Below, one piece after another: positions 1-5,829 of a stretch of DNA of 7,551 nucleotides. Numbering within the stretch: position 1 is the first letter of the stretch; every line of letters begins with the position of its first letter. Below the pieces are notes generated by a model, which did no database searches, was not told the origin of the DNA, and saw nothing but the letters and a program-made list of their open reading frames with translations. A program made the translations under genes and the position numbers. Where the stretch lies: contig VBCZ01000251.1 in NCBI GenBank assembly GCA_005889025.1, positions 1-7,551 of the forward strand, given 5' to 3'. The stretch is from Betaproteobacteria bacterium. GTDB lineage: Bacteria > Pseudomonadota > Gammaproteobacteria > Burkholderiales > Casimicrobiaceae.

Positions 1-1646
1 GCAAGGTCACCGATTACTATTCCAACACCATCATCGAAGCGGTATTCGAGCGGCTGCTGACGTATGACTATCTTGCGCGGCCCTCCAAGCTCGTTCCCGA
101 GGCCGCTGAGGCCATGCCGCGGATCGACGACGGCGGCGCGACATTCGTGTTCAAGCTCAAGAAGGGGACGTATTTCGCGCCCGACCCCGCCTTCAAAGGC
201 GTCAAGCGCGAGCTGACCGCCGAGGACGTCGCCTACAGCATCAAGCGGCACATGGATCCGAAGAACCGCTCGTACTGGCAGTGGCTGGTCGACGGCAAGA
301 TCATCGGTCTCGACGAGCTGGCGCAAAAAGCCAGGGCCGCGAACAGCGTTCTCGATTACGACGCCCGCGTTCCCGGCCTCGAGATCGTCGACCGCTATAC
401 GCTCAAGATCCGGCTGACCCGCCCCGATTACAACTTCAGCTATATCCTGGCCATGCCGGCGATGTCGATCGTCGCGCGCGAAGTCATCGAAGCGTACGGC
501 GACGACACCAATGCGCATCCCGTGGGTACCGGCGCGTACATGCTGACCCGATGGGTGCGTGCGTCGAAAATCACGCTGGAGGCCAATCCCAACTACCGCG
601 GATTTGTCTGGGCCTTCGCGCCGGGCGAGGGCCCGCGCGACAAGGATATCGTCGCCCGGATGAAGGGTCGCAAAATGCCGCAGGTCGGCGTGATCGAAGT
701 CAGCGTCATCGAGGAGGAACAATCGCGCTGGCTTGCATTTCAGGGTGGCGAGCTGGATATCCTTCTTCTGCCGGGGACCTTTGCGCCGATTGCGCTGCCG
801 GACAACAAGCTTTCGCCCGAGCTCGCTCGCCGTGGCGTGACCATCGACCGGTCGATCGATCCGGAGATCACCTACACGTATTTCAACATGCGCGATCCGG
901 TAGTCGGCGGTTTTGCCAGGGAGAAGATCGCGCTCAGGCGCGCAATCGCGATGGCGTACGACGTCGATGAGGAGATCCGGGTGGTGCGCAAGCACCAGGC
1001 GGTTGCCGTGCAATCGCTCATTCCCGCGGGAGTGGTCGGCCACGACCCCCAATACCACAGTAGCATCTCCTTCGATCCGGCGGCGGCCAATGCGCTGCTC
1101 GATAAGTTCGGCTACAAGCGCAGCGGCGACGGGTTTCGCTCGCTGCCCGACGGCTCGGCGCTGGTCATCCGGCGCTGGTCGCGCGCCGGCGACACGGAGG
1201 CGCGCGAGCTCGACGACTTGTGGTCGAAGTCACTCAGGCGGATCGGCCTGCGCATGGAGGTGGTCACCACTAAATTTTCCGATCTGCTCAAGGCAGGCCG
1301 CCAGTGCCAGCCGATGACCGCGGGGGCGGCGTGGATTGCCGATTATCCGGATGGCGACAACTTCGTGCAGCTCTTAAGCAGTGCCAACATCGGCCAGAGC
1401 AACTACGCGTGTTATCAATCGGCGGAGTTCGACAAGCTGTATGCGCGTGCGCGCGCGCTGCCGGATTCGCCCGAACGCACCGAGCTTTACCGGCGCATGA
1501 CCCGCCAGTTCGAGGTCGACACCGTCTGGAAGCTCGGCGTTTCGCGCATGCGCACCATGCTTGTCCAGCCGGGCGTGGTCGGCTACAAGAAGCATCCGAT
1601 CCTGCATGCCGAATGGGCCTACATCGATGTCGAGCCGCGCCGCTGA
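1..1646 (+). CDS. Peptide-type ABC transporter substrate-binding protein (SBP family 5), SBP1, 5'-truncated by window edge
   Basis: This is a periplasmic ligand-capture subunit of a Dpp/Opp-class ABC importer. The frame is open from base 3 to the TGA at 1644-1646, giving 547 visible residues. The ATG at 114 is internal, because the residues before it (KVTDYYS, LLTYDYLARP) match residues from 48 onward of the downstream paralogue. About 47 N-terminal residues, including the signal peptide, therefore lie outside the window, and the full length would be near 594. Family 5 hallmarks seen are the ELTAEDVAYSIKR segment (visible residues 70-82), the HPVGTGAY turn, and AWIADYPDGDNF (443-454) near the C-terminal lobe. 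Two cysteines at visible residues 435 and 470 are conserved at the same spacing in SBP2 and could form a disulfide. No stop or frameshift is seen, so this looks like the functional binding protein of the operon. Family assignment is firm. The ligand is unknown; peptide is the default, but the wider family also binds nickel, opines and other solutes. Confidence 0.95.
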   Translation, partial: KVTDYYSNTIIEAVFERLLTYDYLARPSKLVPEAAEAMPRIDDGGATFVFKLKKGTYFAPDPAFKGVKRELTAEDVAYSIKRHMDPKNRSYWQWLVDGKIIGLDELAQKARAANSVLDYDARVPGLEIVDRYTLKIRLTRPDYNFSYILAMPAMSIVAREVIEAYGDDTNAHPVGTGAYMLTRWVRASKITLEANPNYRGFVWAFAPGEGPRDKDIVARMKGRKMPQVGVIEVSVIEEEQSRWLAFQGGELDILLLPGTFAPIALPDNKLSPELARRGVTIDRSIDPEITYTYFNMRDPVVGGFAREKIALRRAIAMAYDVDEEIRVVRKHQAVAVQSLIPAGVVGHDPQYHSSISFDPAAANALLDKFGYKRSGDGFRSLPDGSALVIRRWSRAGDTEARELDDLWSKSLRRIGLRMEVVTTKFSDLLKAGRQCQPMTAGAAWIADYPDGDNFVQLLSSANIGQSNYACYQSAEFDKLYARARALPDSPERTELYRRMTRQFEVDTVWKLGVSRMRTMLVQPGVVGYKKHPILHAEWAYIDVEPRR

Positions 1647-1722
1647 TTCGTACCGGCGGGGTGACTGGCGCGGGTCGTTGGGCATCGTCGCTCCCTTGCT
1701 GCGCTCGTGTAACATCCCGGCT

Positions 1723-1732
1723 GGTCCGGACC
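1723..1732. other. Perfect 10-bp palindrome GGTCCGGACC just upstream of SBP2
   Basis: The 93-bp gap between SBP1 and SBP2 (1647-1739) has no convincing promoter, terminator or Shine-Dalgarno site. It does hold this perfect palindrome ending 7 nt before the ATG at 1740, where the ribosome binding site should be. It could be a small operator half-site pair or a chance GC-rich palindrome. A hairpin here would have almost no loop. Function is not supported beyond position. Confidence 0.2.
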
Positions 1733-1739
1733 GCCTGAC

Positions 1740-3454
1740 ATGTTTCCACTTTCCCGCTTGCTCGCCACGATCGCGCTGACCGCTGTCGGCGCTGCTGCCA
1801 CGGTGGAGGCGTGGGCCGCCGATCCGGACAAAGTCCTGCGCATCGAGTTCTACGTCGCAGAAACGGGGTTCGACCCGGTGAAGGTGCAGGACTATTACTC
1901 GCAAGAAGTCAACGAGGGCATCTTCGATCCCTTGCTGACCTACGATTATCTGGCGCGTCCGGCGAAGCTGGTTCCGCGCGCCGCGGAGGCGATGCCGACG
2001 ATCGCCGACGAGGCGAAGACATACATCTTCAAGGTCAGGAAAGGCATTTACTTTTCAGACGATCCCGCGTTCAAGGGCAAGCGGCGCGAGCTGACTGCCG
2101 AAGACTACGCTTATTCGATCAAGCGTTTCAAGGATCCGGCCAACAAGTCGCCCTATGAGAGCTTCATCGACGGCATCACGGGACTGGAACAGCTCAAGAA
2201 GCAAGCCGAAAAGACTGGCAAGTTCAACTACGACACCAAGGTTCCAGGCGTGCAGGCGCTCGACCGATACACGCTTCAGGTCAAGCTCAAGGAAACCGAC
2301 TACAACTTCGCCTACATCATGGCGCTGCCGAATTTCGGCGCGGTGGCGCGAGAGGTTATCGAGGCCTACCCGGACGACACCAACGGCCATCCCATCGGAA
2401 CGGGACCCTACCGGCTCAAGGAGTGGAAGCGATCGAACAAGATCATCCTCGAAGCGAACCCGGAATTCCGCGGATTTACCTGGCATTTCGAGCCGGGCAG
2501 CGATCCCCTCGACAAGCAAATCATCGCCGTGATGTGGCTTTCCAGAACAACGAGCTTGATCTGCTGTATCTGCGCGAGCAGTTCGCGCCTGTGGCGCTGC
2601 CCAACAATCAGCTCAATCCCGCGCTCGTCAAACAAGGCGTGACGTTGAACCGCATCACCGACCCCGACATCAACTACACTTACATCAACACGACCGACCC
2701 CGCATTCGGCGGTTTCACCAAGGAAAAGATTGCGCTGCGCCGAGCCATCTGGATGTCCTTCGACAATGCGGAATACATCCGCGTCATCCGCAAGGGGCAG
2801 GCCATCGAGGCGCAATATCCGATTCCGCCCAATGTCCTCGGCCACGATCCGGCATACCGCAGTGTCGCCCCCTACGACCCGGTGCTCGCCAACAAGCTGC
2901 TCGATTATTTCGGCTACAAGCGCGGCAGCGACGGCTATAGGACGTGGCCCGACGGCACGCCGCTGGTGTGGCGGTATTCATCCACGCCGTCATCGCGCGA
3001 CCGGGAAATCGACGAGCTGTGGCAAAAGTCGACGGAAAGAATCGGCATCCGGATCCAGGTCGCCAAAAACAAGTTCCCGGAAGAGCTCAAGCAGGAGCGC
3101 GCATGCCAGCTTTTGTCGCGTACGGCGGCGTGGATCGCCGACTATCCGGACGGCGACGACTTCATGCAGCTCTTCTACGGCCCGAACAGCCATCAGAACA
3201 ACAGCTCGTGCTTTCAGCTCGCGGAGTGGGACCGCATCTACGAAAAAACTCGCTCCATGCCGGATTCGCCCGAGCGCAACCGGCTTTACCGGCAGCTCTG
3301 GCGGATGGTGGAAGTGAACGGCGTGACGAAAATGCATGACACGCGCTACCGGAACATGCTCGTTCAGCCGCAAGTGGTCGGCTACAAGAAACATCCCATC
3401 CTGCTGGCGGAATGGATGTATTTTGATATGGATGGCAGCCGGCGCCAGCCCTAG
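1740..3454 (+). pseudogene. Second peptide-type ABC substrate-binding protein (SBP2), frame broken by an internal ~70-nt deletion
   Basis: This is a paralogue of the upstream SBP1. Translation from ATG 1740 gives a typical Sec signal peptide: a basic residue at R6, a hydrophobic stretch around residues 7-22, and AWA at 24-26 followed by AD. The mature family 5 protein follows, with DYYSQ, LLTYDYLARP, ELTAEDYAYSIKR and HPIGTGPY. The initial frame ends at a TGA at 2640-2642 (903 nt). From about 2537 the homology continues in another frame, with AFQNNELDLL and AWIADYPDGDDF, to the TAG at 3452-3454. Comparison with SBP1 shows about 23-24 codons missing, net 70 nt. Restoring them gives 1785 nt, exactly 595 codons including the stop, close to the inferred SBP1 length. 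Both halves are otherwise clean coding sequence, so the lesion is recent or an assembly error. As it stands only a truncated N-terminal lobe of about 265 native residues plus an out-of-frame tail would be made, which is unlikely to bind ligand. The start has no strong Shine-Dalgarno. Confidence 0.85.
2531..2540 (+). other. Deletion/frameshift junction inside SBP2
   Basis: SBP2 codons for DKQIIAVM end at 2534 in the first frame, and AFQNNEL starts at 2537 in the other. In SBP1 the matching points are ATG 660-662 and GCA 735-737, 75 nt apart against 5 nt here, a loss of 70 nt. The missing piece corresponds to SBP1 bases of about 663-734, encoding a segment that begins KGRKMPQVG and ends SRWL. 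This is a conserved stretch leading into the GELDIL strand in this family. The exact breakpoint is ambiguous by a few bases because of short TG/TGG identities. Confidence 0.8.
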
Positions 3455-3480
3455 CGCCCGATCGACGTCACGCGATGCGA

Positions 3481-3496
3481 CGCACCGAAAGGTGCG
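3481..3496 (+). promoter_or_regulatory. Stem-loop with GAAA tetraloop in the SBP2-permease gap
   Basis: CGCACC (3481-3486) pairs perfectly with GGTGCG (3491-3496) around a GAAA loop, a stable GNRA-type tetraloop. It lies 26 nt after the SBP2 stop. No T-tract follows, so it is not a standard intrinsic terminator. By analogy with hairpins between binding-protein and permease genes in other ABC operons, it may protect the upstream mRNA from 3' exonucleases. That role is inference. Confidence 0.5.
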
Positions 3497-3510
3497 CGAA
3501 CAAGGCGTAA

Positions 3511-3529
3511 TGCGTTGCCATTCAACGCA
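3511..3529 (+). promoter_or_regulatory. Second stem-loop in the SBP2-permease gap
   Basis: TGCGTTG (3511-3517) pairs perfectly over 7 bp with CAACGCA (3523-3529) around a CCATT loop. It ends 8 nt before the purine-rich ribosome binding site of the permease gene. Together with the hairpin 15 nt upstream it forms a tandem structured element. It lacks a T-tract, so partial attenuation or mRNA processing is more plausible than full termination. Function is inferred only. Confidence 0.45.
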
Positions 3530-3537
3530 CTCGCTTT

Positions 3538-3546
3538 AGGAGGAGG
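3538..3546 (+). promoter_or_regulatory. Very strong Shine-Dalgarno of the DppB-like gene
   Basis: AGGAGGAGG lies 5 nt before the ATG at 3552, with AAAAG between. It contains the full anti-16S-complementary core in two registers, at spacings of 5 and 8 nt. It is much stronger than the site at SBP2 and fixes the permease start. Confidence 0.85.
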
Positions 3547-3551
3547 AAAAG

Positions 3552-4490
3552 ATGACCGCCTACATCATCCGGCGTCTATGGCAGATGATTCCGACGCTGC
3601 TCGGCGTGATCCTGCTTGTCTTCATCCTTTTCAACTGGATCGGCGGCGATCCGGCGTATGTGCTCGCCGGCAAGATATCCAGCGCGGAGCAGATCGAGAA
3701 CATCCGGCGCCAGCTCGGCGTCGACCAGCCGTACTACGTGCAGCTGTGGATTTTCATCAAGCAGGTCCTGACCGCGGATTTCGGCGCAAGCTGGAGCACC
3801 AACGAGGCGGTGTCGCACATCATGGCCACGCGGCTGGGTCCGTCGCTGACCGTGCTCATTCCGCTGCTCATTCTCAGCACGATCATCGCGATCGGTCTTG
3901 CGCTCGGCGTTGCGTACGTACGCGGGTCGCTTACTGACCGCATGGTGATGATCGTATGCACCGTCGGTCTGTCCATCTCGATTCTGGTCTATATCATCGT
4001 CTTTCAGTACTTCTTCGCCTACAAGCTCGGCTGGTTCCCGGTTCAAGGCTGGGGCGACAGCTTCTGGCAGAACCTCATCGTCTATGCGTCGCTGCCCATT
4101 CTCATCGGGCTGGTCGTCAGCATCGCACCCGACCTGCGCCTGTTCCGCACTTTCGTTCTCGATGAGATCAATCAGGACTACGTGCGCACGGCGCGTGCGA
4201 AAGGGCTTTCGGAAAACCGCATCATGTGGGTGCATGTGTTGCGCAACGCGTCGATTCCAATCATCACGCACGTCATGGCTCAACTGCCGGGACTGCTCAT
4301 CGGCGCCTTTTTGATCGAGCGCTTCTTCTCCATCCCGGGGATCGGGCGGGAAGTGATCCTTGCCGTCGAGCGCAGCGACTTCCCGGTGATCAAGGCGATC
4401 ACGGTGTACGTGGCCGTGGCGACGATGATCTTCACTCTGCTGGCCGACCTGATGTACAAGGCGGTCGACCCTCGCGTGCAGTTGAAGTAG
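3552..4490 (+). CDS. Peptide-type ABC transporter permease, DppB-like
   Basis: This is an inner-membrane channel subunit of the importer, 312 residues, normal for DppB/OppB/GsiC-type permeases. The N-terminus (IIRRLWQMIPTLLGV) opens transmembrane segment 1 (about residues 9-31). A periplasmic loop with the family-typical RRQLGVDQP (52-60) and DFGASW (76-81) follows. Further hydrophobic segments lie near 98-123, 131-156, 173-193, 240-256 and 282-302. The cytoplasmic EAA coupling loop, which docks on the ATPase, is DYVRTARAKGLSEN (209-222) with the invariant glycine at 218. The C-terminus DPRVQLK is typical. The start is fixed by the strong AGGAGG site. The next permease begins 9 nt after the stop, so the two are translationally linked. 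By position it pairs with the DppC-like protein. Class assignment is firm; substrate specificity is not deducible. Confidence 0.96.
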   Translation: MTAYIIRRLWQMIPTLLGVILLVFILFNWIGGDPAYVLAGKISSAEQIENIRRQLGVDQPYYVQLWIFIKQVLTADFGASWSTNEAVSHIMATRLGPSLTVLIPLLILSTIIAIGLALGVAYVRGSLTDRMVMIVCTVGLSISILVYIIVFQYFFAYKLGWFPVQGWGDSFWQNLIVYASLPILIGLVVSIAPDLRLFRTFVLDEINQDYVRTARAKGLSENRIMWVHVLRNASIPIITHVMAQLPGLLIGAFLIERFFSIPGIGREVILAVERSDFPVIKAITVYVAVATMIFTLLADLMYKAVDPRVQLK

Positions 4491-4499
4491 GAGCCCACC

Positions 4500-5630
4500 A
4501 TGCCCTACGACGTCCCGCACGCGGTTTCGCCAAGTCTTTGGGTGCTCGCATGGAAGCGGCTGCTCGCAGACCGCGTGGCCATGGTGTCGCTGGCGATCGT
4601 CGCCGCATTCCTGCTCATGATGCTGCTTTCGGGGACCGGTCTCATCGCCAAGGACTGGTCCAGGGAAGTCGGTGTGAACTATGCGCCGCCTTCGTTCGCG
4701 GGCGCCGACGCGGAAAGTGCGGCGCCGGCCCCCGCAGCACCGGCTGCCGGCGCTCCGAGTTCCGATGCGAGCGGCGAAATTCCTGTCGTCGACCCGCTGG
4801 CCGATGCTCTCGCTGCGATCCGCGGCGAGGCGCCCAAAGCGACGAGCACGGAGCCCTCAGCGGCGGAAGGTCAAAGCGTCGACCCGCTCGCCGATGTGAT
4901 GGCAGATATCAAGGCAAAAGGGACCAAGGCGGATGCAGTCGAGGCGCGCAGGTCGACGCTTCCGTTCGGCGGCGACAAATGGGGGCGCGACGTGCTCAAA
5001 AAGACGATCAAGGGATCGGAGACGTCGATTTTCGTCGGGCTCGCCGCTGCGGTCGTCGCGACCTTCCTCGGGACCGTGTTTGGCGCGATGTCGGGATACT
5101 ACGGCCGCTGGCTCGACGACATCTTCAACTGGTTCTACAGCGTGTTTACCTCGATTCCCTATCTCCTGCTGATTCTCGCCGTCGCGGCGGTCCTGCAGCA
5201 AAAAGGAACGCTCACCATCATTCTCATTCTCGGCCTTACCGGCTGGACGGGCGTTTTCCGCTTGATACGCGGTGAGTATCTCAAGCACAAGGGTCGCGAA
5301 TACGTGCAGGCGGCCGACGCCATCGGCGCGTCGAATGTGCGGCGGATGTTCGTGCATATCTTTCCGAACATCAGCCACGTCGTTCTGGTGCAGCTGTCGA
5401 TCCTGACCGTAGCGTTCATCAAGTCCGAGGTTATTCTGTCATTTCTGGGATTCGGCGTGCCCGTCGACGTCGTGTCGTGGGGATCGATGCTGAACGAAGC
5501 CCAAAACGAGCTCATTCTGGGCAAGTGGTGGCAGCTCGCCGCGGCCGGAACCGCGATGGCCTTGCTGGTCACGGCGTTCAGCCTGTTCACCGATGCGTTG
5601 CGGGACGCGCTGGATCCGAAATTGAAATGA
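4500..5630 (+). CDS. Peptide-type ABC transporter permease, DppC-like, with Ala/Pro-rich periplasmic insertion
   Basis: This is the second inner-membrane channel subunit, 376 residues, against about 280-310 for standard DppC/OppC. The cytoplasmic N-terminus carries WKRLLADRVAMVSL (18-31), leading into transmembrane segment 1 (about 26-45). Residues 60-153 form an unusually long, Ala/Pro-rich, probably disordered periplasmic stretch containing an 18-residue unit twice (97-114 and 127-144). The normal family sequence resumes at PFGGDKWGRDVL (155-166), the equivalent of the FGTDxxGRDV motif with Gly-Gly in place of Gly-Thr. Transmembrane segments then follow near 176-200, 212-232, 236-255, 292-318 and 345-364. 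The EAA loop is GREYVQAADAIGASNVRRMF (265-284) with its glycine at 276. LSFLGFGVP (313-321) and the DALDPKLK end are typical. The Shine-Dalgarno TAGGAG (4488-4493) overlaps the stop of the upstream permease. YejE-type permeases also have an extended loop at this point, but no sequence similarity of the inserts is apparent. Family is firm; the role of the insertion is unknown. Confidence 0.95.
   Translation: MPYDVPHAVSPSLWVLAWKRLLADRVAMVSLAIVAAFLLMMLLSGTGLIAKDWSREVGVNYAPPSFAGADAESAAPAPAAPAAGAPSSDASGEIPVVDPLADALAAIRGEAPKATSTEPSAAEGQSVDPLADVMADIKAKGTKADAVEARRSTLPFGGDKWGRDVLKKTIKGSETSIFVGLAAAVVATFLGTVFGAMSGYYGRWLDDIFNWFYSVFTSIPYLLLILAVAAVLQQKGTLTIILILGLTGWTGVFRLIRGEYLKHKGREYVQAADAIGASNVRRMFVHIFPNISHVVLVQLSILTVAFIKSEVILSFLGFGVPVDVVSWGSMLNEAQNELILGKWWQLAAAGTAMALLVTAFSLFTDALRDALDPKLK
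4788..4931 (+). repeat. Imperfect 18-codon duplication within the DppC-like loop
   Basis: Two in-frame units lie 90 nt apart, at 4788-4841 (VDPLADALAAIRGEAPKA) and 4878-4931 (VDPLADVMADIKAKGTKA). At DNA level both begin GTCGACCCGCT, then GCCGATG after one variable base. Eleven of 18 residues are identical, with one further conservative Arg/Lys change. Each unit looks like a short amphipathic helix separated by flexible Ala/Ser/Glu-rich sequence. This suggests an old in-frame duplication that extended the loop. No known domain is recognised. Confidence 0.75.
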
Positions 5631-5683
5631 CAGTGCCGCCCAAGAGCAGGACGCCTAGCGGCCAGCGATTGGCCAAGCGGCGC

Positions 5684-5717
5684 TGTCATCCCGAGGAACG
5701 AAGTGACGAGGGATCTG
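5684..5717 (+). repeat. Dispersed intergenic repeat, copy 1
   Basis: The 34-bp unit starts TGTCATCCCGAGGAACGAAG and ends GAGGGATCTG. It matches copy 2 on the opposite strand at about 24 of 28 aligned positions, with a 6-nt extra segment in the middle. It resembles a short repeat type common in intergenic DNA of many bacteria, whose spurious translation reads HSE-x-x-EES. That resemblance is from memory and was not searched. Confidence 0.7.
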
Positions 5718-5742
5718 ATTTGTCGATGCCGTTGCAAGAAAG

Positions 5743-5770
5743 CAGATTCCTCGCGTTGCTCGGAATGACA
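5743..5770 (-). repeat. Dispersed intergenic repeat, copy 2 (inverted)
   Basis: This is the reverse-strand copy of the same unit. Read on the minus strand it begins TGTCATTCCGAGCAACGCGA and ends GGAATCTG. Facing copy 1 across a 25-bp spacer, it can form a long imperfect stem-loop over 5684-5770 in the operon transcript. No flanking direct duplication that would mark a recent insertion is seen. Confidence 0.7.
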
Positions 5771-5794
5771 GTTCACGCAACGCGCAGCGGCATT

Positions 5795-5820
5795 TCATCC
5801 TGAAGCGACGCGAAGGATCT
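5795..5820 (+). repeat. Dispersed intergenic repeat, copy 3 (diverged), abutting the ATPase start region
   Basis: TCATCCTGAAGCGACGCGAA followed by GGATCT is a 26-bp diverged copy in the same orientation as copy 1. It shares the TCATCC start, the GA-rich middle and the GGATCT end. It ends 9 nt before the ATG of the ATPase gene, and its GAAGGA core is the only plausible Shine-Dalgarno there. The rest of the 199-bp gap (5631-5829) has a weak 5-bp hairpin at 5660-5674 and no clear promoter or T-tract terminator. Confidence 0.6.
5812..5817 (+). promoter_or_regulatory. Likely ribosome binding site of the fused ATPase gene, inside repeat copy 3
   Basis: GAAGGA lies 12 nt before the ATG at 5830, somewhat longer than ideal spacing. 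No closer purine-rich site exists, since CTCCACGTCCC separates it from the start. The ATG is supported by the family-typical N-terminus LLSVRNLRVSF immediately after it. Confidence 0.5.
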
Positions 5821-5829
5821 CCACGTCCC

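Noticed and set aside
1678..1715. Possible promoter (TAACAT at 1710-1715) before SBP2
   Set aside because: The -10-like hexamer has no acceptable -35 at 16-18 nt spacing and no extended -10 TGn. The match is at chance level.
2423..2536. Possible independent start (ATG 2423) for the 3' half of SBP2
   Set aside because: Residues from this ATG to about 2536 are out of frame with the binding-protein homology, which in that region lies in the first frame. No ribosome binding site supports it.
2525..2545. Programmed ribosomal frameshift in SBP2
   Set aside because: There is no slippery heptamer at the junction, and a frameshift could not restore the ~23 missing codons.
3576..4520. Long antisense open frame of 314 codons opposite the DppB-like gene
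   Set aside because: Its composition (many His, Arg, Asp, Glu) is that of a mirror frame of a GC-rich membrane-protein gene. It has no family resemblance and overlaps a confidently assigned permease.
5684..5820. CRISPR-like array in the repeat cluster
   Set aside because: Only three diverged copies, one inverted, with unequal spacers and no cas genes. This fits dispersed palindromic repeats instead.
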